64,000 nucleotides of DNA from the NCBI GenBank assembly GCA_963728145.1, contig CAVSJA010000006.1:930001-994000 (forward strand), read 5' to 3'. This stretch comes from CAVSJA01 sp963728145 (GTDB taxonomy: Bacteria > Bacteroidota > Bacteroidia > Chitinophagales > Chitinophagaceae). Below, in pieces: positions 37,342 to 46,050 of this stretch. Positions within the stretch are counted from its first letter, which is position 1. Every line of letters begins with the position of its first letter. The notes beneath the pieces are model-generated. The model worked only from the letters and a program-made list of their open reading frames with translations. It did not search any database and was not told the origin of the DNA. The position numbers were made by a program, and so were the translations under genes.

Positions 37342-37767
37342 TTATCTCAGTCGATCCGAGTCCCTCACTAATTTTTCATCGCCATAAATTGCTCGGGCGG
37401 CAAGTACAAAAAATACCGGGATTGATAAAGCGATAACGGCTGCCAGGGCAACTTTTCCTTCATCCGGTACAAAATTGCGGGTTTCGAAAAAATAGACCAC
37501 GATGTTTACTATTGAAAACACGATCCCGAATATTGCCAGGCGCAACTGCAATTTCCTGTTCTTATACATGAATATTGCAAAGAAAGCCATTAGGGCATTG
37601 ATCACCGTAAGAATCAAAATAAGAAGATTTGGATGTGCATTTAGTACAACGAACTTTTTGATATTGTCCTTTCCGATTTGATTTCCCGAATAAACAGGGA
37701 ATTTGAGTGTGAGCAAAGAAGTGGCACATGCAATTAATAACCAGAAAGATTGGATTCGTTGTAGCAT
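37342..37767 (-). CDS. DUF4293 family membrane protein
   Basis: A 141-residue protein starting at the ATG 37765-37767 (MLQRIQSFWLLIA), the usual DUF4293 opening. Four membrane segments (LLIACATSLLTL, LLILILTVINALMAFFAIFM, LAIFGIVFSIVNIVVYFF, VALAAVIALSIPVFFVLAARAI) and a C-terminal RDSDRLR. The family is widespread in Bacteroidota with unknown function. The frame extends further upstream, but MLQRIQS is the family start. Confidence 0.85.
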   Translation of the reverse strand: MLQRIQSFWLLIACATSLLTLKFPVYSGNQIGKDNIKKFVVLNAHPNLLILILTVINALMAFFAIFMYKNRKLQLRLAIFGIVFSIVNIVVYFFETRNFVPDEGKVALAAVIALSIPVFFVLAARAIYGDEKLVRDSDRLR

Positions 37768-38077
37768 GAGGTGAAAAATTTTCCAAAAATAGGTGAGTTT
37801 TGGAATATACCACAAGTCTGTCCGACTGAATCCAATTTAATGGTTTGATTGTTCAGATTGTTTGATTGCTGGTTTTACTATTTATAAGTCCAACCATTGA
37901 ACAATCTAGCCATCAAACCATTCAATTTTATCCCGTCGGGCAGATTAGCCGATTAAGCAAAAAAACCCTCCAACCATTTGAATAAATCAAAGGCGGAGGG
38001 TTTAGGGATTATCGAAAGAAGCCATCGGCTATTTAATAGATCTGCCTGAGGCAGACTGGAACGGGAACGTTCAAATC
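37768..38077. other. Gene-free region with inverted repeats
   Basis: No gene seen. An inverted repeat pairs AATGGTTTGAT (37839-37849) with ATCAAACCATT (37912-37922), with a second inner pair ATTGTTCA (37848-37855) and TGAACAAT (37898-37905). The terminator at 37963-38003 and a small palindrome TCTGCCTGAGGCAGA near 38040 follow. Confidence 0.65.
37963..38003 (-). terminator. Terminator of the secreted 181-aa protein gene
   Basis: AAACCCTCC (37963-37971) pairs with GGAGGGTTT (37995-38003), with additional inner pairing. On the minus strand it is followed by a T run, so it terminates the gene at 38078-38623. Confidence 0.7.
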
Positions 38078-38623
38078 TTATCTCTGTTTGCGGATTTCTT
38101 CATGCACGTTCATCTCTCCTTCGATCACGCGTATATTCAGAAATGATTTTTGATCTTCGAGCTGTACGATGAAAGCGCTACCTTCTAATGTATGGATCTC
38201 GATCACCTGGTTGATCTTATAGTCGAAATAGGTGCTCTTAATCTGTTTGCGAAGGTCTTTTGACATTTTATCTTCTCCGTAGTAACTAACGGTGCTTTTC
38301 CAATTTCCTTTTTTGTCATAGTCCACACTTGTTTTCGTTCCATTTTCATTTAGGCGAACTGTAAAACCTTTACCGTTTGGATACCAAATAGCGGAAGCAG
38401 CGTTTTTGAAGGATTTTTCAAAGTCTTTTACTGCTCTTTTGTTCACTTCAGCGCTGTTCATTGAACTTACAAAGGCGGAGGAATTCGAGGATTCCTTGTG
38501 TTCAACAGAATTTTTGTCAAAGTTTACTTTTTGGGGTTGGGCTTTATTGCCCTGGGCACTAGCCGTATTTATCATCGCGGTGATAAGGATAACGGCCAGG
38601 GACGAGTTTAATACCTTTTTCAT
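38078..38623 (-). CDS. Secreted PepSY-like/BLIP-like protein (paralogue 1 of 4)
   Basis: A 181-residue protein from the ATG at 38621-38623 with a signal peptide (VLNSSLAVILITAMINTASA). The mature domain has alternating strands with a WYPNGKGFTVRLNENGTK core, then DLRKQIKSTYFDYKI and VIEIHTLEGSAFIVQLED. The pattern R-K-f-x-k-x-f, W, Y-x-k-x-G-x-W, R-x-x-(I/V)-x-x-x-Y-(F/Y)-(D/N)-(Y/F)-x-I, V-x-E-(I/V) recurs in the three proteins at 49.4-51.5 kb. The fold resembles PepSY-like inhibitor domains (inference). It is divergent from the CHAT-cluster sigma factor. Confidence 0.75.
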   Translation of the reverse strand: MKKVLNSSLAVILITAMINTASAQGNKAQPQKVNFDKNSVEHKESSNSSAFVSSMNSAEVNKRAVKDFEKSFKNAASAIWYPNGKGFTVRLNENGTKTSVDYDKKGNWKSTVSYYGEDKMSKDLRKQIKSTYFDYKINQVIEIHTLEGSAFIVQLEDQKSFLNIRVIEGEMNVHEEIRKQR

Positions 38624-38778
38624 GATTAGTGTATTTTTATTATTGATGAAAGTCAAACTTGCTGTTTCGAAAAGCAAGGTCAACCTATTGGTCGTATGAA
38701 GTTTCACTCAGGGAAACAACAATAATTTATTTGGGAGAGGGTATTGTTTTTCTTACATTTAGATTAAGTCCACCTGCT

Positions 38779-39369
38779 ATGGGATTTGAAAATGCCTCAC
38801 GATTTACTGAGCAGGATTTAATATTTAGCTTGTTGCAAGACGGTATCACTAGGCGGAGAGGCGAGGATCAACTATTTGAACAGTATGCTTATTTGATGCA
38901 CGACGCAACAAGGAAGCATTCTATTACATATGATGAAGCATACGACGCGTACTCCGACGCCATATTATCTGTGATCGAATCCATTTCCAACCGCTCCTTT
39001 GAAGGCAGATCTTCCTTAAAGACATATCTATACCAGATTTTTCATAACAAATGTGTTGACCTTATCCGGAAAAAGTCGACCAATAAGTACAGCGTACACC
39101 GTACTGTATCTCTTCCGGATGTTTTACATGAGCTGTCGGACTCGGCAAAGCTTATAATCCAACAACTGGCAGAGAAGGCGGACCTGGATTTGCTGAAACG
39201 AAAATTGAATGAACTGGGCGAAAATTGCCGCAGACTTCTCACCCTTTCAGCCGAAGGAAACGCTGACAAAGAAATTGCCGTCCTGATGGATTATAAATCC
39301 TCAGATGTGGTTAAAACCAGCCGTTTACGTTGCCTCGAAAAGTTAAGGCAACTCTATCTGGCCAAATGA
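38779..39369 (+). CDS. ECF sigma factor of the CHAT protease cluster
   Basis: A 196-residue divergent sigma-70 protein starting at the ATG 38779 (MGFENASRFTEQDLIFSLLQ); an upstream extension is in frame but has no family sequence. Region 2 has YDEAYDAYSDAILSVIESI and LKTYLYQIFHNKCVDLIRKK; region 4 is ENCRRLLTLSAEGNADKEIAV to VVKTSRLRCLEKLRQLY. It opens a ten-gene same-strand run, 9 bases before an anti-sigma-like protein, so it probably controls the cluster and itself. Confidence 0.87.
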   Translation: MGFENASRFTEQDLIFSLLQDGITRRRGEDQLFEQYAYLMHDATRKHSITYDEAYDAYSDAILSVIESISNRSFEGRSSLKTYLYQIFHNKCVDLIRKKSTNKYSVHRTVSLPDVLHELSDSAKLIIQQLAEKADLDLLKRKLNELGENCRRLLTLSAEGNADKEIAVLMDYKSSDVVKTSRLRCLEKLRQLYLAK

Positions 39370-39378
39370 CAACCGTCC

Positions 39379-40140
39379 ATGAACAATGCTTTAAGTTATA
39401 TCGATGATTTTTTCAAGGGTAGCCCCGGTCCCAATGAAAAGAAGGAGTTTGAAAAGCGACTAAAAGACGACCCGGCCTTTGCGGAGGAAGTGGCCTTTTA
39501 TGTGGCGACGATTAATGTGTTGAAGGATGAGGCAAAATCGGAAAGGAAAGAACGCTTCCGGAATTTCAAATCGGATGAAACATCTGAAGAAGCGTCGGAG
39601 CCGATCAACGTAAGGCCAATGCGAAATTCCAGGAGGGTCTGGATGTATTCAGCGGCAGCATCGGTATTGGTTCTTTTTATGGCGGGTTTTTTATTGTTAG
39701 GGAATGGCAGTACGCCGGCGGAGATGGCTGATCGTTATATAAATAAGGAATTTAAAGAGCTGCGTGGCACGACAATGAGTGGTGAAGAGGATAGTTTACA
39801 AAAGGGGATAGCATTATACAATGACGGAAAGTTAAATGAGTCATTGAAGATATTCCTCGATCTCGATAGAAATGGCCCGATAGTGAATTCAGAAGTAAAG
39901 AAAAATATTGGCATTATTTATTTAAAGCTTGGGCAATACGATAAAGCACTGGACTATTTTAAGCAATTGGAGAATATAAAAGGACAAGTCTACAACCCTG
40001 GATTATTTTTCCAGGCAATTACCCTCTTAAAAAGAAATCAATCCGGTGATTCCGACCTCGCGAAAAAACAGCTAATGCAAGTTGTTGAATTCAATCTGGA
40101 TGGAAGTGATGACGCCAGGAAGTGGCTTGATAAATTCTGA
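39379..40140 (+). CDS. Anti-sigma-like membrane protein with TPR repeats
   Basis: A 253-residue protein. Residues 1-60 (YIDDFFKGSPGPNEKKEFEKRL is split by length; key part GSPGPNEKKEFEKRLKDDPA) look like the cytoplasmic anti-sigma start common in Bacteroidota. A membrane segment spans about 87-108 (VWMYSAAASVLVLFMAGFLLL), and the periplasmic part holds TPR-like repeats (GIALYNDGKLNESLKIFLDL, LKLGQYDKALDYFKQLE). It likely holds the sigma factor at the membrane and senses a periplasmic partner. TPR domains are also present in both CHAT proteases of the cluster, which may interact with it. Inference from topology and order. Confidence 0.78.
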   Translation: MNNALSYIDDFFKGSPGPNEKKEFEKRLKDDPAFAEEVAFYVATINVLKDEAKSERKERFRNFKSDETSEEASEPINVRPMRNSRRVWMYSAAASVLVLFMAGFLLLGNGSTPAEMADRYINKEFKELRGTTMSGEEDSLQKGIALYNDGKLNESLKIFLDLDRNGPIVNSEVKKNIGIIYLKLGQYDKALDYFKQLENIKGQVYNPGLFFQAITLLKRNQSGDSDLAKKQLMQVVEFNLDGSDDARKWLDKF

Positions 40141-40236
40141 TACTGCTATACATACAGATCCCTTCTTACCCTGCTGAAAAGGTCCTGCCTTAATGAATAG
40201 AATTGAATCTATTTTTTCACCTTAAAAACTTTAGTT

Positions 40237-40611
40237 ATGGCAGATGATACTACTTACAACACACCTCCAGCGGCTTCGCAATCCGGACTTGACAATATTG
40301 ATTGGTTGGAACATTGGCCAACCAAAATTGAGCTTGGAGACCCAACTTCCAAGGAAATGTACAAAGGTCTTGTCAGAGTTTATCTAAACAGCTGGTTATC
40401 CCTTTACAATAGTCATCCTTCGAGAGCTCAAAAACAGAAATATGAAATAAAGACATTTGGCGAAAATCCTACGGGACCAACCGCATTCCGTCCTTTCGTA
40501 CTCTTAACTCCAGGGGTTGAAAGACGTATTGAAGTGGATGAAAATGGTACTCCAAGAACACACCTAATTCCTCCCGAACCCCCTCCACCACCAAAAGATG
40601 ATGAAATCTAA
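40237..40611 (+). CDS. Small cluster protein with C-terminal polyproline tag (1 of 3)
   Basis: A 124-residue protein with no signal peptide. It has an N-terminal motif IDWLEHWPTKIEL, a helix with a conserved Trp (YKGLVRVYLNSWLSLYNSH), a beta region (YEIKTFGEN, FVLLTPGV) and a C-terminus HLIPPEPPPPPKDDEI. The same design (WL-x-x-W start, R/K-helix with W, strands, HLxPP(x)PPPPP end) recurs in the next two genes. No known domain recognised. It lies 96 bases after the anti-sigma-like gene. Confidence 0.78.
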   Translation: MADDTTYNTPPAASQSGLDNIDWLEHWPTKIELGDPTSKEMYKGLVRVYLNSWLSLYNSHPSRAQKQKYEIKTFGENPTGPTAFRPFVLLTPGVERRIEVDENGTPRTHLIPPEPPPPPKDDEI

Positions 40612-40662
40612 AATCTGAACTCGAGTGATTGAAATTTAAAACAATTATTTACTTCAAATATC

Positions 40663-41109
40663 TTGTATATGACAGAAGAGAACAAGACCCATCAAGCTCC
40701 TAAACCCGCTCCTTCAGATAATACAAAAGGTTCCACTCCGCATGCACATCCCACTCACGAATGGCTGAGTGGGTGGCATCAAATGGTATTTCCGCTAAGA
40801 AATGGTGCAACACTACGGGAATATAAACCCAGAATTGAAAAATATATAAAAGCCTGGGTGGAATTGATCAATGATGTTGATCCAAATGGGCGAAAATTCA
40901 AGTTAAGAGATTTCGATTTCGTACCTATTGGCATAAGCACTGCGCAATTCAAGGTGGTTGGAAACCCGGAATTAATCAGTAATACTCCGGTTGGAACTGC
41001 AAACCCTCAGGTACTGAAAAAAACCGAAGGTTCAGGTGGAGGAGGTTTGCCTGGAGAAAAACCTGCCGGACAACACTTGATTCCACCGCCGCCGCCGCCG
41101 CCCAGATAG
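40663..41109 (+). CDS. Small cluster protein with C-terminal polyproline tag (2 of 3)
   Basis: A 148-residue protein. After a ~30-residue Pro/His/Lys-rich start comes HEWLSGWHQMVFPL, the helix PRIEKYIKAWVELINDV, the strand FKLRDFDFVPI, a Gly-rich linker (GSGGGGLPGE) and the end QHLIPPPPPPPR. The proline run is encoded almost entirely by CCG, unlike CCA/CCT in the other two, so the tag is conserved at the protein level. No signal peptide. Function unknown. Confidence 0.78.
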   Translation: MYMTEENKTHQAPKPAPSDNTKGSTPHAHPTHEWLSGWHQMVFPLRNGATLREYKPRIEKYIKAWVELINDVDPNGRKFKLRDFDFVPIGISTAQFKVVGNPELISNTPVGTANPQVLKKTEGSGGGGLPGEKPAGQHLIPPPPPPPR

Positions 41110-41201
41110 TGGTTCTTTTGATAAGATGATTGATCGGTTCATTATTCATAGATAATTCATTTGAATCGTTGATCTAAATTGTTTGAGTAAAACAAAAAAC
41201 T

Positions 41202-41561
41202 TTGATTATGTCAGAAATTAATTGGCTCGAGCACTGGAGACCTATAGAATTTGTAAGCGATCCTGAAGATGATAAAAAAATTAAGGATTTGAAAAAAAAG
41301 GTTCGCGTTTTAGTAAGAGGATGGCTTGCAGACTATGCGGCAGAAAATGGAACAAACCATGTGGTTAAGAAATTCAAATTTGAAAAACGAAGCAACGGCA
41401 GTGAATTGCCATTAAAGTACGATGTATATGCTTACATCTACCCTGATCCGGTTGAAGACGGTCATAATGGAGAGCATCATGAAGGCGGCGAACCGGGAGA
41501 GGAACCAGGCGGAGAACATCTGACTCCACCACCACCTCCGCCACCAGGTAGAGTTGATTAA
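41202..41561 (+). CDS. Small cluster protein with C-terminal polyproline tag (3 of 3)
   Basis: A 119-residue protein: NWLEHWRPIEFVSDP, helix LKKKVRVLVRGWLADYAAEN, strands VVKKFKFEK and YDVYAYIYPDP, an acidic Gly/Glu/His linker, and the end EHLTPPPPPPPGRVD. It is the cleanest example of the family and aligns with the start of 40237-40611 (WLEHW). No signal peptide, so cytoplasmic unless exported by another route. It lies 148 bases before the first CHAT protease. Confidence 0.8.
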   Translation: MIMSEINWLEHWRPIEFVSDPEDDKKIKDLKKKVRVLVRGWLADYAAENGTNHVVKKFKFEKRSNGSELPLKYDVYAYIYPDPVEDGHNGEHHEGGEPGEEPGGEHLTPPPPPPPGRVD

Positions 41562-41709
41562 TTGATTTTCGAACGATAAAAACTTAAAAGTATTTCTGAA
41601 TTCAACTCGGTGGGTAAGAATTCGATTGACCTTATTGTTTATGTCAGGTTATATTGGATACCACTGATCTATTTTAAAGTCGCAAAAATCTGTACGCTTA
41701 AAAACCTGA

Positions 41710-44565
41710 ATGAGTAAAAATAGCATCATATTGTTATTTTTTTTGTTTTCCTGCGGGCTCCCACCACAAGAAAAGTGTGCTGAGATCAAGCCCTTATTAG
41801 TCGAACTCACCAAACTTCGGGATTCTTCATCTTTAGCTCCTGCAAAAAGGATCGAACTATTACCTGAATATGAAACAAAGTTGAAGGAATGCAATGGTCA
41901 TTTTGACTCAACTCACACATTGGTATTACGCAGGATGGGAGATATTTACGACAGTGCATCTTATTTTGAAAATGGAATCGAACTTTACCAACGGTCAATT
42001 GCTCTAATAGAGGCACATATTAATGATCCATCTACAAAGCCCAGAGATTTGGTTCCTGCGTACTATAAGGTCTCGCTATTGAATCATTCATTAAATAGGA
42101 CATCTGAAAAGATGACAGCGCTGGATAGTTGCGCGTTTATTGCAATGCGTCTGAAATATATTGATCTCCATTGCCTGTCTGCATTGTATCAAATGACCGA
42201 GCACGCATTTCACATTGGAGACTATAATAACTGTATTACTTATTCGAGTCTCTGTGCCACGCTTGCATTGGAATATGCAGAAAAAGGAAACGCAAATGAG
42301 AAAGCAGATGGAATTCACTATGCAAAAAGTAGTTTGGAATGGCAAGTCAATGCCCTTCTTGCCTTGAAAAGGGTAGATCAGGCAAAAAAAATCCTCGAAA
42401 CCAAAGTCACGGAATTCAGTAATATGGCGCAACCGGGGGATATTGGATTTGTGTATGGAATGCTTGGTGACGTATTTCTGCGAGAAAAGGATTATGAAAA
42501 GGCGCTGGCCCATTACAATCGGTCATTCGAATTATTGGCACAAGCGCCAGGCCAGGCGGGAAATTGTAAGGCCACTCTAAATCTTATTGGGTTTGAAATT
42601 TACTTTAAGTATCTAAATGATAAAGATAAGGCGCTTCAATTCTTCAAAAAGGCTCTCGATTATCCAGTACCACATAAGGACAAGGAAGATTCGGTCGAAA
42701 CATTAAGCATTTACAGTCGGATTGGTAACGTATTTCTTAACGATGGAAAGTATGATATTGCTTTGCAATATTTTCAGAAAGCTTTTGATCAGATAGAAAC
42801 CGGAATTAACGAGTCTGCTTTGCTGCAATCATCATTTGATGAAATCTTAGGAGGTAAAAAAAGGGGGCATATCGTCACTTTAATTTTTAATAAAGGAGAA
42901 ACCTACAGACAAAAATATAAAGTCACTCGGGATTTAAAAGATCTTACTAAAGCCATTGAGATATTTAAAGTCGAAGATCAGTTTCTTGAAAGAATCAAAA
43001 CAGATCAATCAGATGCTAAATCGAAATTATTTTGGCTGAGCGATAGGAGAAAGTTGTATGAACTTGCTATTGATGCTTGCTATGCCAATGGAAATATGGA
43101 AGATGCTTTTTATTTTTTTGAAAGAAGCCGTGCAGTGTTGTTATATGACCAACTTAAAGAGCAGAAACTTATAAGTGAAGAAGATTTAACCACGCAGGCG
43201 CAACTAAAAAAAGATGCTGCTCAACTGGAAAAGAAATTCGGTTCGTTAGAGCTGGACTCACCCGAAAAGGCATTAATTCAACGACAGCTTGTCGTTACAA
43301 AAAAAGAATTGGATAAGATCGAAAACAAACTCAAGTTTAAGAATCCATTATATGAACAGGGTTATTTTGAAGTCGGAAGTGATCTGCTAAAGACCGTGCA
43401 ACAGCAATTGGCCAAAAACAAAGAACAATTAATTGAGTTTTTCGATGGAGATAGTTCAGCTTTTGTGTTGACCATAACTCCAGATAAATTATTCCTCCAA
43501 AAGTTGAGAAAGGAGAGCTTCAACAAAAGTATTGATGAATATGTAAAATACTTGTCTGATCGCCAGTTGTTGAACAGGGATTTCAAAGGCTTTGTAAATA
43601 CTTCCAATGAATTGTATCGATTAATTTTTGAAAAACAACCGCCCCAATCAGGAAAAATTATTGTGTCTCCAGACAGCCGATATTTTCCGGTTGAAGCATT
43701 GTTGACTAATGCTAATGGAGAAAAGCTTACGTACTTAATCGAGGCGCATCCCGTCAGCTATTCTCATTCGGCAAGACTACTCGTCGGTCAGGCTGATCCG
43801 GTAGCCGAAAATACATCCCGAAATTTTCTGGGAGTAGCGCCTGTAAATTTCAATTCGAGTCTGAAACAAGTTTCTTTAGCCGGAAGTGATGAATCTCTGG
43901 AAAAATTGCAGTCCAGCATTCCCAGAGGAAGGAGCAGGACTCTGGGACGTGCGACAAAAGAAAACTTTTTGAAAGAGTTCAGCCAATACATGGTCCTTCA
44001 ATTATATACCCACGCATCGGATGGTAAAGGAGAAGGAGAGCCTGAAATATACTTTGCCGATTCCATTCTATACCTGTCTGATCTCGTAAGTGACAGGAAG
44101 CCGGTAACCCGGCTAATTGTATTGTCTGCCTGTGAAACGGGAACAGGTCAATGGCATGGCGGCGAGGGTGTGTTTAGTTTTAACAGAGGCTTTGCGGCCC
44201 TGGGAATTCCCTCTTCAATTACCAATCTATGGCGAGTTGAAAATAAATCTACCTATCGTTTAACAGAATTATTTTACAAACACCTCTTGGAAGAAACTGA
44301 TATTGATATTGCGTTACAAAGAGCCAAACTTGAATTCATCAAAACCGGAACTCGGGAAGAACAGATGCCATACTACTGGGCTTCTGCGATCCTGGCCGGT
44401 AAAACAGATCCTATTCAGTTTGATAGATCCTTCAGATGGGATTCGATGTTTTGGATTATTGCAGGAATTGTCTTTACATTGATGATAGCTACAATCTGGT
44501 CAAACTATAAGCGAGCCAGGATGACGATGGAGGAACGGAAGATTCCAAATTATAGCTTTTCATGA
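41710..44565 (+). CDS. CHAT-domain protease with TPR repeats, lipobox and C-terminal membrane anchor
   Basis: A 951-residue protein. The N-terminus ends in a lipobox (FLFSC, Cys15). Residues about 60-480 are TPR repeats (DYEKALAHYNRSFELL, DGKYDIALQYFQKAFDQI), followed by a coiled-coil stretch and a caspase-like CHAT domain (about 620-900). The catalytic dyad is His768 (LYTHASDG) and Cys808 (LSACETG); the motif GGEGVFSFNRGFAALGIPS follows. A membrane segment at about 913-932 ends the protein. The protease domain should face the periplasm. CHAT proteases cut specific protein partners; here the small cluster proteins are candidates. Confidence 0.9.
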   Translation: MSKNSIILLFFLFSCGLPPQEKCAEIKPLLVELTKLRDSSSLAPAKRIELLPEYETKLKECNGHFDSTHTLVLRRMGDIYDSASYFENGIELYQRSIALIEAHINDPSTKPRDLVPAYYKVSLLNHSLNRTSEKMTALDSCAFIAMRLKYIDLHCLSALYQMTEHAFHIGDYNNCITYSSLCATLALEYAEKGNANEKADGIHYAKSSLEWQVNALLALKRVDQAKKILETKVTEFSNMAQPGDIGFVYGMLGDVFLREKDYEKALAHYNRSFELLAQAPGQAGNCKATLNLIGFEIYFKYLNDKDKALQFFKKALDYPVPHKDKEDSVETLSIYSRIGNVFLNDGKYDIALQYFQKAFDQIETGINESALLQSSFDEILGGKKRGHIVTLIFNKGETYRQKYKVTRDLKDLTKAIEIFKVEDQFLERIKTDQSDAKSKLFWLSDRRKLYELAIDACYANGNMEDAFYFFERSRAVLLYDQLKEQKLISEEDLTTQAQLKKDAAQLEKKFGSLELDSPEKALIQRQLVVTKKELDKIENKLKFKNPLYEQGYFEVGSDLLKTVQQQLAKNKEQLIEFFDGDSSAFVLTITPDKLFLQKLRKESFNKSIDEYVKYLSDRQLLNRDFKGFVNTSNELYRLIFEKQPPQSGKIIVSPDSRYFPVEALLTNANGEKLTYLIEAHPVSYSHSARLLVGQADPVAENTSRNFLGVAPVNFNSSLKQVSLAGSDESLEKLQSSIPRGRSRTLGRATKENFLKEFSQYMVLQLYTHASDGKGEGEPEIYFADSILYLSDLVSDRKPVTRLIVLSACETGTGQWHGGEGVFSFNRGFAALGIPSSITNLWRVENKSTYRLTELFYKHLLEETDIDIALQRAKLEFIKTGTREEQMPYYWASAILAGKTDPIQFDRSFRWDSMFWIIAGIVFTLMIATIWSNYKRARMTMEERKIPNYSFS

Positions 44566-44603
44566 TTCATCAAATTATCGCAGGTACCACCAAATAAGAT
44601 AAA

Positions 44604-45110
44604 ATGTCTGAACTGATTTTGCCTTTTGAGATGGAAGAACAAACTGAACATAATTGGTGTTGGGCCGCAACTGCAAAAGCCGTTTCCGATCATTATACGC
44701 CTGAGCCTTCAATAAGTCAATGTACGGTAGCAGGAATGGTGAAAGGCGTTGATTGCTGTAGAAATTCTTCAGGTAGCCCTTGCAACGAATACGCGTTTTT
44801 GAGCGAGGCACTCAAGAAGACAAATAATTTTGAAGATTTCCTCAATAGAATAATGTTATGGAGCGAAATAAAACAACAGATTGAAGCGGGGAAAATAGTG
44901 TGCGCATATATAGAGTGGGATAATAGTAACGCAGGTCATTATGTTGCCCTTTACGGAGTTGGCGGAATAGGACGAGGCACGAAAATGGTTTATGTCCGCG
45001 ATCCTGACGGCGAGGACAAGCTTATGACTTATACCAAATTCAAGAGGTATGAGCGTCAAGGCCGGTGGTTAAAGACCTATAAGACAACGAAACCAATTGG
45101 AGGAAACTAA
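44604..45110 (+). CDS. Papain-like cysteine peptidase (C70/C39-like)
   Basis: A 168-residue peptidase without a signal peptide. Gln13 (EEQTEHNWCWAA) gives the oxyanion hole, Cys19 the nucleophile, His112 (NAGHYVALYGVG) and Asp133 (VYVRDPDG) the rest of the active site; a QC pair (Gln39-Cys40) follows helix 1, as in the AvrRpt2/papain-like C70 group. It ends in PIGGN. It follows the first CHAT gene by 38 bases and the next gene starts 5 bases later. Target unknown; role in processing of the neighbouring proteins is inferred. Confidence 0.87.
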   Translation: MSELILPFEMEEQTEHNWCWAATAKAVSDHYTPEPSISQCTVAGMVKGVDCCRNSSGSPCNEYAFLSEALKKTNNFEDFLNRIMLWSEIKQQIEAGKIVCAYIEWDNSNAGHYVALYGVGGIGRGTKMVYVRDPDGEDKLMTYTKFKRYERQGRWLKTYKTTKPIGGN

Positions 45111-45115
45111 ACGCT

Positions 45116-45709
45116 ATGTGGTTCCAGGATTTTTCAAAACATGAAGAATTGATAAAACCTATTATGGAAGTAAGGCCGCAAATTGAGGCCTATTACAAAT
45201 CCAAACCCAAAGAAAGAATACTGCTTGATCCCAAGTTTAAAGATCTCCATTTTGGATATTCAATAAAATTTGACAAAATAAGCGAGGCTACAAAGCTCCC
45301 GGCTAAACCGTCATCACTGCGAGTACTTGAATTTGACAACAACGGTCCAATTGCTTTTCACGTATTTGACCCGAACAAAAAAAAGCCGCAGTTACTGGAG
45401 TCAATGATAAGTGTTAAAAGAATAAATGATTTCTATGAAGCTCTTGAGAAAATTAAAGAAAAGGTGAAAGACGAAACTAAGGGAGAGATTCGCTTTTTAG
45501 CGGTACCATCCTTGAATGTTCAATCTGTATGGATTCATTTTGATGAACCAGGAAAGGATGGATTCAGCTTGATAACTCGCTTTGATCCCAAAGACGAAGA
45601 ATTAATGGGAGAGGCAAAGTATAAGCACTATCTGTTTGAACGGAAGAAACGCCTGGAGAGTTCTGGAAATAAGACGGGAGATATTGAGGGTGAGAAAATG
45701 GGTGGTTGA
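45116..45709 (+). CDS. Cluster protein of unknown function ending in Gly-Gly
   Basis: A 197-residue soluble protein with no signal peptide. N-terminal helical part (residues 1-60), then a beta-rich core (LRVLEFDNNGPIAFHVFDP). The C-terminal half (GEIRFLAVPSLNVQSVWIHF, then KYKHYLFERKKRLES) is repeated as a separate shorter protein in the next gene. The very end is EGEKMGG. No family recognised. It starts 5 bases after the papain-like peptidase, so it is likely co-translated with it and may be its partner or substrate. Confidence 0.75.
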   Translation: MWFQDFSKHEELIKPIMEVRPQIEAYYKSKPKERILLDPKFKDLHFGYSIKFDKISEATKLPAKPSSLRVLEFDNNGPIAFHVFDPNKKKPQLLESMISVKRINDFYEALEKIKEKVKDETKGEIRFLAVPSLNVQSVWIHFDEPGKDGFSLITRFDPKDEELMGEAKYKHYLFERKKRLESSGNKTGDIEGEKMGG

Positions 45710-45724
45710 ATACTCAGAAAATTA

Positions 45725-46003
45725 ATGAGACAATTGCGAAAAAATCAATCAAAAGGTGTCAGATTACTTAACGTCTTGCCTTTGAATGTTGAAGTAGTGT
45801 GGTTTACAATTCCCGAGGAAGAGATGAACAAATTTTACCTAAATAGAACAAATTCAGAAGAGATAGAAATTATGAGTGAGAAATCTTTTGTAAACTATTT
45901 GGGTGAGTTGAAAGACCGGTTTGCTAGGATGGAAGGAGACAATGGTGGTAAAGAACAAAGTGGTGGTAAGGATCAAAAAAGTAGTAAACAAAAGGGAGGA
46001 TAA
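45725..46003 (+). CDS. Short paralogue of the C-terminal half of the preceding protein, ending in Gly-Gly
   Basis: A 92-residue protein. GVRLLNVLPLNVEVVWFTIP aligns with IRFLAVPSLNVQSVWIHF of the preceding protein, and SFVNYLGELKDRFARME with KYKHYLFERKKRLES. The C-terminus is Gly/Lys/Gln-rich and ends KQKGG. It looks like a duplicated, free-standing C-terminal domain. The start at 45725 is 15 bases after the previous stop. Function unknown. Confidence 0.72.
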   Translation: MRQLRKNQSKGVRLLNVLPLNVEVVWFTIPEEEMNKFYLNRTNSEEIEIMSEKSFVNYLGELKDRFARMEGDNGGKEQSGGKDQKSSKQKGG

Positions 46004-46050
46004 ATGTCGTCAATCTACAAACTTTAGTATAAAAAAATCAAACCACTACT

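Noticed and set aside
38659..38778. N-terminal extension of the cluster sigma factor
   Set aside because: These 40 residues overlap the divergent promoter region and do not resemble a sigma factor.
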